Notes: a model not told the origin generated them from the letters alone. Positions 1 to 6,812 are shown, counted from the stretch's first letter. The stretch: DNA of 18,151 nucleotides from Porticoccus sp964608185 (GCA_964608185.1 CAZSMR010000025.1:1-18151), one strand, 5' to 3'. A program made the numbers and translations.

Positions 1-43
1 CGTTGTAGTCTACAACTCGTTTAATAGGAACCAATACCTTCAT
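1..43 (-). CDS. etfB: Electron transfer flavoprotein beta subunit, N-terminal fragment (runs off left edge)
   Basis: Only the first 14 codons are in the window. On the minus strand they read MKVLVPIKRVVDYN, which matches the highly conserved EtfB N-terminus of proteobacteria (MKVLV-x-x-KRVVDYN). An AAAGG Shine-Dalgarno lies about 7 bases before the ATG. EtfB pairs with EtfA to form the soluble FAD/AMP-containing flavoprotein that carries electrons from acyl-CoA and other dehydrogenases to ETF:ubiquinone oxidoreductase. That oxidoreductase is encoded divergently 435 bp to the right, the same divergent arrangement I recall for P. aeruginosa etfB/etfQO (PA2952/PA2953). The fragment is short, so the call rests on this motif plus the context. 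etfA is expected just outside the window. Confidence 0.8.
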   Translation of the reverse strand, partial: MKVLVPIKRVVDYN

Positions 44-224
44 AAACAAACCTTTTATATTGTGATGTCAATTAAATAATTATTATAAATTATAAACCTC
101 TTTTTCTAAAGACTAATAATGCAAGTAATTCATTCTCCTAGGTTATTAATTATATTATATTAATACATTTTAGTTATAGTATGCTAGGGTTTACTATATT
201 TGTATTAATTATTATTTTGTTTAA

Positions 225-253
225 TTTAGAATATTCCATTTAGTAACTGTCAA
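225..253 (-). promoter_or_regulatory. Candidate sigma-70 promoter for etfB
   Basis: On the minus strand a perfect TTGACA -35 (253 down to 248) is followed, after exactly 17 bases, by TCTAAA (230 down to 225), which matches four of six positions of the -10 consensus. Transcription would start near 218 and give etfB a leader of about 175 bases. AT-rich DNA produces -10 look-alikes often. The perfect -35 with ideal spacing is what makes this one stand out. Confidence 0.4.
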
Positions 254-297
254 GAGTTTAAGTTTATAAATTTTCATTTTATTATCCCTCCTCTTTT

Positions 298-322
298 AGG
301 CAGCGCAAGCTGCTTTTTTTTT
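298..322 (+). terminator. Rho-independent terminator with no upstream gene
   Basis: GCAGC (300-304), a GCAA tetraloop and GCTGC (309-313) form a perfect five-bp stem. The stem can be extended by a G-T and an A-T pair (299/314, 298/315) and runs into nine T residues (314-322). The orientation is plus only, because the minus side lacks a T run. The only gene to the left, etfB, is on the minus strand, so the terminator must end a transcript that begins inside 44-297 or antisense to etfB. A U-rich, C-rich stretch (CCCTCCTC, 286-293, then TTTT) sits directly before the stem. That layout is typical of the 3' end of Hfq-dependent small RNAs. Confidence 0.72.
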
Positions 323-478
323 AAAGAAAAAGGATCTTAGGTTATTTAATTATTAGATTTAGCTATTTTAAAAGATAGTGTAAAATTAAATTATAGGAGT
401 CTCATATGTTTTATGACTCATACATAGTTAAATTACTAAAGTATTCTTAGTTATCTGATTAAGACCAAGGAGCGCTCA

Positions 479-2110
479 ATGGAGCGGGAACATATAGACT
501 ATGATGTAGTTATTGTTGGTGCTGGTCCCTCTGGGCTCTCAGCTGCATGCCGATTAAAGCAACTAGATCCAGACATTTCTGTTGTCATTGTTGAAAAAGG
601 CTCTGAAGTAGGCGCACATATACTTTCTGGTGCTGTTTTAGAGCCTACCGCGCTAAATGAGCTATTTCCCGACTGGAAGGACCAAGGGGCTCCAGTTAAC
701 ACACCGGTTTCTCAAGATAAGCTATATTTTTTCACTAAAAGTAAAGCAATAAGAATACCTTCTTTTTTAGCTCCAAAAACTATGCACAATAATGGCAACT
801 TCGTCATTAGCCTTGGAAATCTATGTCGCTGGTTGGCACAACAGGCAGAGAAATTGGGTGTAGAAATCTTTCCTGGTTTTTCTGCAGCTGAAATTTTATA
901 TGCCGATAATGGTGATGTTGCAGGTATTATTACTGGAGATATGGGAATTAGTGCTAAAAATGAAAGAAAGTCATCTTATACTCCAGGCATGGAAATACGT
1001 GGAAAGTACACTATTCTATCTGAAGGATGCAGGGGTCATCTTGGAAAAGAGGTTATTAAAAATTTTTCTCTTGATGATAATTGCGACCCTCAACATTATG
1101 GCCTAGGAATAAAAGAGCTTTGGTCTATTCCACAAGATATCCATCAACCTGGCTTAGTAATTCATAGCGCTGGTTGGCCTTTGAATGAAAGTGATTCTAA
1201 TGGGGGTGGATTTCTTTACCATACTGAAGGTCTTCAAGTGATGGTTGGCTTGATAACAGATTTATCCTATACCAATCCATTTGTTAACCCTTATGAAGAG
1301 TTTCAGAGGTACAAGCATCATCCAACAATATCTAAACATTTAAAGGGTGGCAAACGAGTTTCTTATGGCGCAAAAGCGTTAGCTAAGGGTGGAATTCAGT
1401 CACAGCCTAGAATGAACTTTCCTGGGGGAATCTTGATTGGCGACAATGCAGGCACGCTGAATAATGCAAAAATTAAAGGTATACATTGTGCAATGAAATC
1501 TGGAATGGTTGCTGCAGAGTCGATCTCTGAATCTATAAGTTCTAATAATATAAACACAGTAAAATTTTCAGCTAAATATAAAGAAAGCTGGGCTTACAAA
1601 GAGCTTATTGTGCAAAGAAATTTTGGACCAGCACAGCACAAATGGGGAAGTATACTAGGTTCTGCTTATGCCCTAATAGATATAAATATTTTTAATGGGA
1701 AGCTACCTTGGACTCTGAAAGATCCGAAGCCAGATCATACCACATTACAGCTAGCTGAAAAATCGAAGACTATTAACTATATGAAACCTGACAATATTAT
1801 TAGCTTTGATAAATTATCATCAGTATTTCTTTCCAACACCAATCACGAGGAAGACCAACCCAGTCATCTGATACTAAAAGATCGGGATCTACCCATATCC
1901 TATAATTTTCCAGTATTTAATGAGCCTGCGCAAAGATACTGTCCTGCTGGTGTCTACGAGGTTCTAACAAATAACGACGGATCTAAAAGATTTCAAGTCA
2001 ACTCGCAAAATTGTGTGCACTGCAAAACCTGCGATATCAAAGAGCCCTCTCAAAATATAAACTGGATAGCACCCGAGGGAGGTGGTGGACCCAATTATCC
2101 TAACATGTAA
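479..2110 (+). CDS. etfQO: Electron transfer flavoprotein:ubiquinone oxidoreductase
   Basis: Inner-membrane-associated flavoprotein that passes electrons from reduced ETF to ubiquinone, linking fatty-acid and amino-acid oxidation to respiration. The 543 residues are close to the usual ~550. An N-terminal FAD-binding Rossmann motif (VIVGAGPSG, residues 11-19) is followed by the family block GAHILSGAVLEP. The C-terminal 4Fe-4S domain has all four cysteine ligands: C488 (CPAGVYE) and C512, C515, C518 (CVHCKTCDIK). It ends in the typical WIAPEGGGGPNYPNM tail. The ATG is well supported by AAGGAG six bases upstream. It is divergent from etfB, its redox partner subunit gene, and its stop lies 10 bp from the stop of the convergent TetR gene. 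I see no internal defect. Confidence 0.96.
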   Translation: MEREHIDYDVVIVGAGPSGLSAACRLKQLDPDISVVIVEKGSEVGAHILSGAVLEPTALNELFPDWKDQGAPVNTPVSQDKLYFFTKSKAIRIPSFLAPKTMHNNGNFVISLGNLCRWLAQQAEKLGVEIFPGFSAAEILYADNGDVAGIITGDMGISAKNERKSSYTPGMEIRGKYTILSEGCRGHLGKEVIKNFSLDDNCDPQHYGLGIKELWSIPQDIHQPGLVIHSAGWPLNESDSNGGGFLYHTEGLQVMVGLITDLSYTNPFVNPYEEFQRYKHHPTISKHLKGGKRVSYGAKALAKGGIQSQPRMNFPGGILIGDNAGTLNNAKIKGIHCAMKSGMVAAESISESISSNNINTVKFSAKYKESWAYKELIVQRNFGPAQHKWGSILGSAYALIDINIFNGKLPWTLKDPKPDHTTLQLAEKSKTINYMKPDNIISFDKLSSVFLSNTNHEEDQPSHLILKDRDLPISYNFPVFNEPAQRYCPAGVYEVLTNNDGSKRFQVNSQNCVHCKTCDIKEPSQNINWIAPEGGGGPNYPNM

Positions 2111-2120
2111 AATTAAAAAA

Positions 2121-2771
2121 TTATTGCTTCGTAAGAGGAGTCTGTCTCAAGACGCAACCATTACTTATCAAGAAGGCTAAGAGTTCTTCTTTGTCATTGA
2201 TATTAAAATCTTCTTCTAAAAATAAATCTATAGCTCCTTCAATTAGAGCGACATATGAAAAATAATAATATATTGGAGGGGCCTTTCTCAGGGAGCCGGT
2301 GGTAATAAGCGATTTTATTGCTGCAACAACAGAACTAACAATCTCCTCCTTCATAATATCTAAATGGGAAACTGATTCAAAGATTTGAGGGTCATTTTTT
2401 AATTTAACTTTTAAATTACGAACCAAGATATCTAAAAGAGGGTCCGACAGCCTAGCTAAAAAATATGCACGAATGACGTAAAAGGGATCATTACTGTCTG
2501 CACTCTCCTTAATACAAATTTTTACTCTAGATGAAACACTATCATCATAATCTAAAATAATTCTCAGTAAGATTTCAGTTTTAGAAAGAAAATGCTTGTA
2601 AACTGTTCCTTTACCTATCCCTGCATCTCTGGCAATCGAAGAAACTGTAACCTTATCTATATTTTGGTTTTTTAATAAAGATATAGCGCTATCTCTAATA
2701 ACTATTTCTCTTTCAAGGAATTTTTTTTTCTTTTCGCGCAACTTATTAATACTAATATCTGATTTTCGCAT
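2121..2771 (-). CDS. TetR/AcrR-family transcriptional regulator
   Basis: A 216-residue protein with a basic N-terminal arm (LREKKKKFLERE) followed by a classic TetR helix-turn-helix at about residues 42-61 (TVSSIARDAGIGKGTVYKHF). The rest is a helical ligand-binding/dimerisation region that I cannot assign to a ligand class. TetR proteins bind DNA as dimers, usually as repressors released by a small molecule. The gene is tail-to-tail with etfQO (10 bp between stops). A link to fatty-acid or amino-acid catabolism is possible but is inference from position only. No good Shine-Dalgarno precedes the ATG, and no other in-frame ATG fits better. A run of nine A residues in the coding strand (window 2721-2729) encodes part of the lysine-rich arm and could be slippage-prone. 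Confidence 0.88.
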   Translation of the reverse strand: MRKSDISINKLREKKKKFLEREIVIRDSAISLLKNQNIDKVTVSSIARDAGIGKGTVYKHFLSKTEILLRIILDYDDSVSSRVKICIKESADSNDPFYVIRAYFLARLSDPLLDILVRNLKVKLKNDPQIFESVSHLDIMKEEIVSSVVAAIKSLITTGSLRKAPPIYYYFSYVALIEGAIDLFLEEDFNINDKEELLAFLISNGCVLRQTPLTKQ

Positions 2772-2854
2772 TTAAGTATCACAAATTAATTTATTAATTT
2801 AAAAACTAACTATTACCAACAAAAAAAGAACTCAGAAAAAGCTAGTATGAAATA

Positions 2855-3130
2855 TTAGTACGTAGGTAATTCTGACTGGTCTTTCATAATCTCTATACTT
2901 TTATCAACTTCTTTATCTAAAAACCATCGACGCCATTGTACTTTTGACTCACAAAAATAATATTTTGCCTTAATTTCGTTAGCTGCTTCATGGCAACCAA
3001 CTGTAGTCATAAACCCAGTTTTAATCAGAGACCTGTTTTCGTCAAAAAACTCTTTTTTTACAAACAAATCATATGTGGGATACCAGCAGACTATTGTAAC
3101 TATAATCAATAAATAAAACGCATACTTCAT
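2855..3130 (-). CDS. Small single-span membrane-anchored protein, unknown function
   Basis: I do not recognise this 91-residue protein. It begins MKYAFYLLIIVTIVCWYP: a lysine followed by about 16 hydrophobic residues, so it is a signal anchor or uncleaved signal peptide that would place the rest in the periplasm. C15 lies inside this segment but lacks a lipobox (the preceding residue is V), so a lipoprotein is unlikely. The exported part contains C46 and C60, which could form a disulfide, an aromatic/basic stretch (WRRWF) and a charged C-terminus. I chose the ATG at 3130 because an AGGA lies about seven bases upstream. The longer in-frame start at 3178 would put 16 polar residues before the anchor and has no Shine-Dalgarno. 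It sits between the MFS gene and the TetR gene, same strand as both. Confidence 0.55.
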   Translation of the reverse strand: MKYAFYLLIIVTIVCWYPTYDLFVKKEFFDENRSLIKTGFMTTVGCHEAANEIKAKYYFCESKVQWRRWFLDKEVDKSIEIMKDQSELPTY

Positions 3131-3220
3131 TTTTTTTCCTATTTTACCTTTGAAAAGAGATGCTATTAACATCACCATAACTACGATTTTTAATTTTTAT
3201 AGAAATATATGTGCCTATCA

Positions 3221-4399
3221 CTAATTACTAATGGCCAATTTTTTATCTCTTAACCAGAAAAAGGCTAAAATAAAGGCAATGAAACTCGATATTGCCGCAT
3301 AATTAAAAGCATATATAGGAGTTGCCTCCCACGCAAGTCCACCTGTATACGAACCAATCGCTCCGCCAGCACCATAGCAACATGAGCTATAAAGTGCCTG
3401 TGCTTTTCCTTGGCTGTTCATATCAAACAGTCGACGTACGCATTCAATACAAGCTGCATGAAAGGCACCAAATGTAAAAGCGTGGAAAATTTGAGCAATA
3501 ATCAGTAGTGTTAAATTTTCAGCATGGTAGCCAATTAACAACCATCGGATAGTAGCAAGAGCTAAGCATAATAAAATAATTTTTCGCACACCAAAATTTA
3601 AAAGAAGTTTGTACATCAATAAAAAGATAAAGACTTCTGCGATAACTCCGACAGACCAGATAACCCCAATTCCACCTCGGCTATAACCAAAGGACTCTAG
3701 ATAAATACTAAAGAAACTATAGTAAACCCCATGAGAAAGTTGCATTAATAAACCAACCATAAGAAATATAATTACTATAGGCTTGGTTGCCAAGGAAATA
3801 AATTTTTTAGAGCTTCTATTATCAGAGGTATGAGTAGTCGATTTTGGCAAAAAAATACTTGCAATGAATATACCGATTAAGAGTAGTAAGCCAACAATGG
3901 GTAGCGTTTCTATATCATGAGAATCAAACCAGAAGCCTCCTACTAAAACAGAAGCTATAAACCCGATAGAACCCCATAATCGAATTCGACCATAAGTCTC
4001 AGGGGTTCTCTCAAGATAACCCATAGTGATCACCTCATGTTGAGGCAATATGGCATTCCAAAAAAAACTATAGCCTATCATTACAAATGCAATAGACCAG
4101 AATTTTTGGTCAAAAAATATACCAACGAAAAACAGACAAGACAGTAAGGCGCCAATTCGGATAACAAGTAATCGCTTTCCTGTGTAATCAGAAAGCCAAC
4201 CCCAAATATTTGGAGCAATCATTTTTGTTGCCATAGGCATAGCTAACAAAATACCTATATCAGAAACTGTGAAGCCTTTTGAGTAAAGGTATAGGGACCA
4301 GTAAGGATGAAGAGCTCCAAGTAATCCAAAAAAACAAAAATAAAACGCTGATAAACGCCAATATGGTACCAATAGATGGGGTAATTTTTTTGAAGTCAC
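3221..4399 (-). CDS. Major facilitator superfamily transporter (phenylpropionate-permease-like)
   Basis: A 392-residue polytopic membrane protein with about twelve hydrophobic segments. The MFS motif A between helices 2 and 3 is visible as GWLSDYTGKR (67-76). The N-terminus (PYWRLSAFYFCFFGLLGALHPYWSLYL) and the GRIRLWGSIGF block near residue 136 are typical of the MFS_1-like/HcaT group, annotated as 3-phenylpropionate or nucleoside-type permeases. The true substrate cannot be read from sequence. The start is a GTG only 7 bp after the aroC stop, with a weak TAGG signal overlapping that stop, so translation is probably coupled to aroC. From memory, an MFS gene of this type also follows aroC in Pseudomonas (PA1681-PA1682). 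Confidence 0.88.
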   Translation of the reverse strand: MTSKKLPHLLVPYWRLSAFYFCFFGLLGALHPYWSLYLYSKGFTVSDIGILLAMPMATKMIAPNIWGWLSDYTGKRLLVIRIGALLSCLFFVGIFFDQKFWSIAFVMIGYSFFWNAILPQHEVITMGYLERTPETYGRIRLWGSIGFIASVLVGGFWFDSHDIETLPIVGLLLLIGIFIASIFLPKSTTHTSDNRSSKKFISLATKPIVIIFLMVGLLMQLSHGVYYSFFSIYLESFGYSRGGIGVIWSVGVIAEVFIFLLMYKLLLNFGVRKIILLCLALATIRWLLIGYHAENLTLLIIAQIFHAFTFGAFHAACIECVRRLFDMNSQGKAQALYSSCCYGAGGAIGSYTGGLAWEATPIYAFNYAAISSFIAFILAFFWLRDKKLAISN

Positions 4400-4406
4400 A
4401 AGAGGC

Positions 4407-5489
4407 CTAAAGCTTTGATTTCATGACAATATCAAAGTTTTGGGCTCTATGTCTCAATAAATGATCCATTATTGTAATTGCTAACATTGCTTCAGCTATT
4501 GGTGTAGCTCGAATACCCACGCATGGATCATGTCTTCCTTTTGTAACTACTTCTATAGAATTTCCATCTATATCAATAGAACGACCTGGCTTGCGAAGAC
4601 TGCTTGTTGGCTTTAGAGCTATATTTGCTAATATGTCCTGCCCGGTAGAAATACCACCCAAAACACCGCCAGCATTATTAGAGAGAAATCCATCTGTAGT
4701 TATTTCATCGCGATGATCGCTACCAACTTGGTCTACTGAATCAAAACCAGAGCCTATTTCAACTCCCTTCACTGCATTAATACTCATTAATGCATGAGCT
4801 ATATCAGCATCAAGCCGATCAAAAACTGGCTCCCCTAGACCTATGGGCATATTGGTCGCGGTTACTGTAATTTTAGCTCCTATTGAGTCACCATCTTTTA
4901 GCAAAGCTTGCATATAGAGTTCCATTTCTGAAACTTTATCAGGATCTGGACAGAAGAAAGGGTTATTTTCTACTTCATCCAATACTATTTTCTCTACTTT
5001 AATGGGTCCGAGTTGTGACAAATACCCCTTAATTATTATGCCTTCATTCTGATATAAATATTTTTTAGCAATAGCACCCGCTGCAACTCTCATTGCTGTC
5101 TCTCTAGCAGATGAGCGACCCCCTCCTCTATAGTCACGAACACCATATTTTTTATAGTAGGTATAATCGGCATGAGCAGGTCTAAATTGATCTTTAATAT
5201 TTGAGTAATCTTTTGATCGTTGATCAGTATTTTCAATCAAAAGACCTATGGGGGTTCCTGTTGTTTTTCCCTCAAATATTCCAGATAAGATCTTTATTTT
5301 ATCACCCTCCATACGCTGAGTGGTATACCTTGATTTTCCTGGTTTTCGCCGATCAAGATCACATTGTATATCCTTCTCTGAAACCTCAAGACCTGGAGGG
5401 CAACCATCAATAATACAACCCAAGGATGGTCCATGACTTTCGCCATAAGTGGTTATGGTAAACAGCTTTCCAATAGTATTACCTGACAT
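4407..5489 (-). CDS. aroC: Chorismate synthase
   Basis: Catalyses the last shikimate-pathway step, 5-enolpyruvylshikimate-3-phosphate to chorismate, using reduced FMN. From the ATG at 5489 the protein has 360 residues (E. coli 361). Family signatures are intact: MSGNTIGKLF then TTYGESHGP (residues 13-21, catalytic H19 region), RPAHADYTY, the GGGRSSARETA block, GGVLGGISTGQ and the C-terminal HDPCVGIRATPIAEAM. An in-frame TTG at 5513 would add eight residues not found in the family, so I reject it. The Shine-Dalgarno is weak. A TATAAT (minus strand, 5524 down to 5519) lies 30 bp before the ATG and overlaps one of the AACGAT repeats. It is divergent from folE and followed after 7 bp by the MFS gene. 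Confidence 0.96.
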   Translation of the reverse strand: MSGNTIGKLFTITTYGESHGPSLGCIIDGCPPGLEVSEKDIQCDLDRRKPGKSRYTTQRMEGDKIKILSGIFEGKTTGTPIGLLIENTDQRSKDYSNIKDQFRPAHADYTYYKKYGVRDYRGGGRSSARETAMRVAAGAIAKKYLYQNEGIIIKGYLSQLGPIKVEKIVLDEVENNPFFCPDPDKVSEMELYMQALLKDGDSIGAKITVTATNMPIGLGEPVFDRLDADIAHALMSINAVKGVEIGSGFDSVDQVGSDHRDEITTDGFLSNNAGGVLGGISTGQDILANIALKPTSSLRKPGRSIDIDGNSIEVVTKGRHDPCVGIRATPIAEAMLAITIMDHLLRHRAQNFDIVMKSKL

Positions 5490-5511
5490 AATTAGGCCCG
5501 CATTTTTTTTC

Positions 5512-5615
5512 AAACGATATTATAGTGCCAGCAGCACAAAAGATTTACACTTACATTATAAACGATTATTCAGATATCGTTTTGTAGATTAACGATTGTT
5601 AAATAATTTAACAAT
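5512..5615. promoter_or_regulatory. AACGAT repeat cluster in the aroC/folE divergent region
   Basis: Four copies of one hexamer occur within 84 bp: AACGAT at 5513-5518, 5561-5566 and 5591-5596, and its reverse complement ATCGTT at 5576-5581. Two form an inverted pair (5561-5566 with 5576-5581). In addition AAACGATAT (5512-5520) has its exact complement ATATCGTTT at 5574-5582. The first copy overlaps the putative -10 of aroC (TATAAT on the minus strand, 5524 down to 5519). The last abuts the 21-bp palindrome at 5595-5615. The arrangement looks like operator half-sites for a dimeric regulator, but I cannot match it to a known regulator. Confidence 0.4.
5595..5615. repeat. Perfect 21-bp palindrome upstream of folE
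   Basis: ATTGTTAAAT (5595-5604) and ATTTAACAAT (5606-5615) are exact reverse complements around a single A at 5605. A one-base centre is too tight for an RNA hairpin loop and no T run follows, so a protein-binding operator is more likely than a terminator. It is centred about 53 bp before the start predicted from the TATAAT at 5646-5651, a position used by activators. Confidence 0.5.
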
Positions 5616-5622
5616 AAATGCT

Positions 5623-5651
5623 AGGACGCACAGAACCACTTGGCATATAAT
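5623..5651 (+). promoter_or_regulatory. Candidate folE promoter
   Basis: A perfect TATAAT (5646-5651) is preceded, 17 bases upstream, by a weak -35 (AGGACG, 5623-5628, three of six matches). The start would be near 5658, leaving a leader of about 100 bases before the folE ATG. The weak -35 fits a promoter that needs an activator, but this remains a guess. Confidence 0.3.
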
Positions 5652-5757
5652 TAATAAGTTCTTTTTTTGGATAACTCTTAAATTAAGATATAAATGAACA
5701 ATCGGGTTGCATGCCACCATCAAGCAACAGTGAACGTAAAAAATCGAGAAAGAATAA

Positions 5758-6303
5758 ATGACAGCAGAATGCTTTAAAAAAATTATTGAATCAATCGGCG
5801 AAGACCCAACTAGACCTGGCTTGCTTGATACGCCAGAAAGAGCATCCAAATCGTTTAGTTTCCTTACTCGAGGCTATCATCAAAATTTAGACGAAGTAAT
5901 CAATAACGCTTTATTTCCATCTGACTCTAGAGAGATGGTTATAGTTAAAGATATAGAGCTTTATTCTCTATGCGAACACCACTTATTACCATTCATCGGT
6001 AAATGCCATGTAGCTTATATACCTACTGGTCGAGTCCTAGGGCTTTCTAAGGTTGCTCGAATTGTCGACATGTTTGCTAGAAGACTTCAAATTCAAGAGA
6101 ATCTTGTGACGCAGATTGCGCAAACAATTGAAAAGGTTACCGATGCATCTGGGGTAGCTGTTATAATAGAAGCTAAGCATATGTGTATGATGATGCGGGG
6201 AGTTGAGAAACAAAACTCCGTTATGAAATCTTCAGCTATGCTGGGTTGTTTCCGCGATCAACAAGCAACAAGAAGTGAATTTCTCTCCCTTCTGAAGGGC
6301 TAG
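5758..6303 (+). CDS. folE: GTP cyclohydrolase I (type IA, zinc-dependent)
   Basis: Converts GTP to 7,8-dihydroneopterin triphosphate, the first step of folate (and queuosine/pterin) synthesis, as a cytosolic homodecamer. The 181 residues include GEDPTRPGLLDTPER (14-28) and the zinc ligands C72 and H75 in LCEHHLLPF with catalytic H74. The third zinc ligand is C143 in HMCMMMRGVEKQNSVMKSS. The protein is therefore the classical FolE fold and not zinc-independent FolE2. An in-frame TAA sits directly before the ATG, so this start is fixed even though its Shine-Dalgarno (GAGAAAG) is weak. A 16-codon ORF at 5711-5761 overlaps the folE start in an ATGA arrangement. The gene is divergent from aroC and convergent with the DUF4389 gene. 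Confidence 0.96.
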   Translation: MTAECFKKIIESIGEDPTRPGLLDTPERASKSFSFLTRGYHQNLDEVINNALFPSDSREMVIVKDIELYSLCEHHLLPFIGKCHVAYIPTGRVLGLSKVARIVDMFARRLQIQENLVTQIAQTIEKVTDASGVAVIIEAKHMCMMMRGVEKQNSVMKSSAMLGCFRDQQATRSEFLSLLKG

Positions 6304-6393
6304 CAAACGAGTTTAGTATCTTATTGGACGATAAAAGAAAATATTCTTATAAATCACTACTCATACTTTGTTAGTAATAAACAAGAATTTTAA

Positions 6394-6768
6394 TCATACT
6401 TCTATTTTTTCTTCATTTTTTTTGACGAAAGTAGGGACTTCAATATCTTGATCCCCACTTAATTCGTCAATATTAACTTGTTTTTCAATTGGAGTTACTT
6501 CTGGCCAGTCGGAAAAAGGATAAGGTTTTTCATCTGTATTGTAGGTTAAAAACAGAAATGCCTGATATGTCCAAATGGAAACCCTTTCTCCAAAAGATTT
6601 TAAATTTCTATTTAGCTCCCCAGTCAATAGAACTAATATGAATTGTAAAAAACAAATAACCAGCACAATAAATCTTGAAATAAATGACAAGAACCCGAAC
6701 AGGATCATATATACAGCTCGAATCCAGCTATCAAGTCTAAATATATTAATTTTCGTTTTACTTTCCAT
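6394..6768 (-). CDS. DUF4389-family inner-membrane protein
   Basis: A 124-residue protein resembling the DUF4389 family of gammaproteobacteria. One long hydrophobic region at about residues 16-50 (two closely spaced membrane segments) is followed by a conserved-looking GELNRNLKSFGERVSIWTYQAFLFLTYNTDEKPYPFSDWP block and an acidic, probably cytoplasmic tail. Family function is unknown. The start is well fixed by GAGGAGG five bases before the ATG, the strongest Shine-Dalgarno of any gene here. It lies 44 bp downstream of gpsA on the same strand and is probably co-transcribed with it. I recall this pairing as recurrent in Pseudomonas-like genomes. Confidence 0.8.
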   Translation of the reverse strand: MESKTKINIFRLDSWIRAVYMILFGFLSFISRFIVLVICFLQFILVLLTGELNRNLKSFGERVSIWTYQAFLFLTYNTDEKPYPFSDWPEVTPIEKQVNIDELSGDQDIEVPTFVKKNEEKIEV

Positions 6769-6812
6769 CCAGCCCTCCTCATCAATCTTTATAAGTCAGT
6801 AAAACACACAAG

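Larger units (their letters stand above)
44..478. other. Divergent etfB/etfQO intergenic region (435 bp)
   Basis: This very AT-rich stretch holds no gene longer than a mini-ORF. It contains: (i) a candidate minus-strand etfB promoter at 225-253; (ii) a plus-strand Rho-independent terminator at 298-322 that has no gene in front of it; (iii) a plus-strand 14-codon ORF at 406-450 (MFYDSYIVKLLKYS) with an AGGAG Shine-Dalgarno six bases before its ATG; and (iv) the etfQO Shine-Dalgarno AAGGAG at 467-472. A TAAAAT hexamer at 381-386 is the best -10 candidate for etfQO, but its -35 (TTTAGC) is poor. No palindrome like the Pseudomonas PsrA box (GAAAC-n-GTTTC type) is visible. Confidence 0.6.

Noticed and set aside
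221..277. Minus-strand 18-codon ORF MKIYKLKLLTVTKWNILN with a very strong GAGGAGGG Shine-Dalgarno
   Set aside because: It would be a leader peptide for etfB, but the best etfB promoter (TTGACA/TCTAAA, 225-253) lies inside it, so it would not be transcribed from there. The GAGGAGGG is also the complement of the C-rich stretch of the proposed plus-strand small RNA. A promoter farther upstream would revive it.
3131..3178. Longer start for the 91-residue protein (ATG at 3178)
   Set aside because: No Shine-Dalgarno, and it would place 16 residues before the hydrophobic anchor. The ATG at 3130 has AGGA at good spacing.
5490..5513. Longer aroC start (TTG at 5513, eight extra residues)
   Set aside because: Chorismate synthases begin at MSGNTIGK or equivalent. 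The TTG has no supporting signal and the ATG at 5489 gives the normal length.
5541..5560. TyrR-type box near aroC (TGTAA elements)
   Set aside because: The TGTAA units on the minus strand are directly repeated and are not arranged as the inverted TGTAAA-N6-TTTACA box.
5589..5849. 86-codon minus-strand frame across the aroC/folE region and the folE start
   Set aside because: It overlaps the conserved start of folE and the palindrome, has no recognisable protein features, and is best explained as a chance open frame.
6304..6393. Possible bidirectional terminator between folE and the DUF4389 gene
   Set aside because: The best stem is five A/T-rich pairs (TTGTT with AACAA) with no clean T run on either strand, too weak to call.
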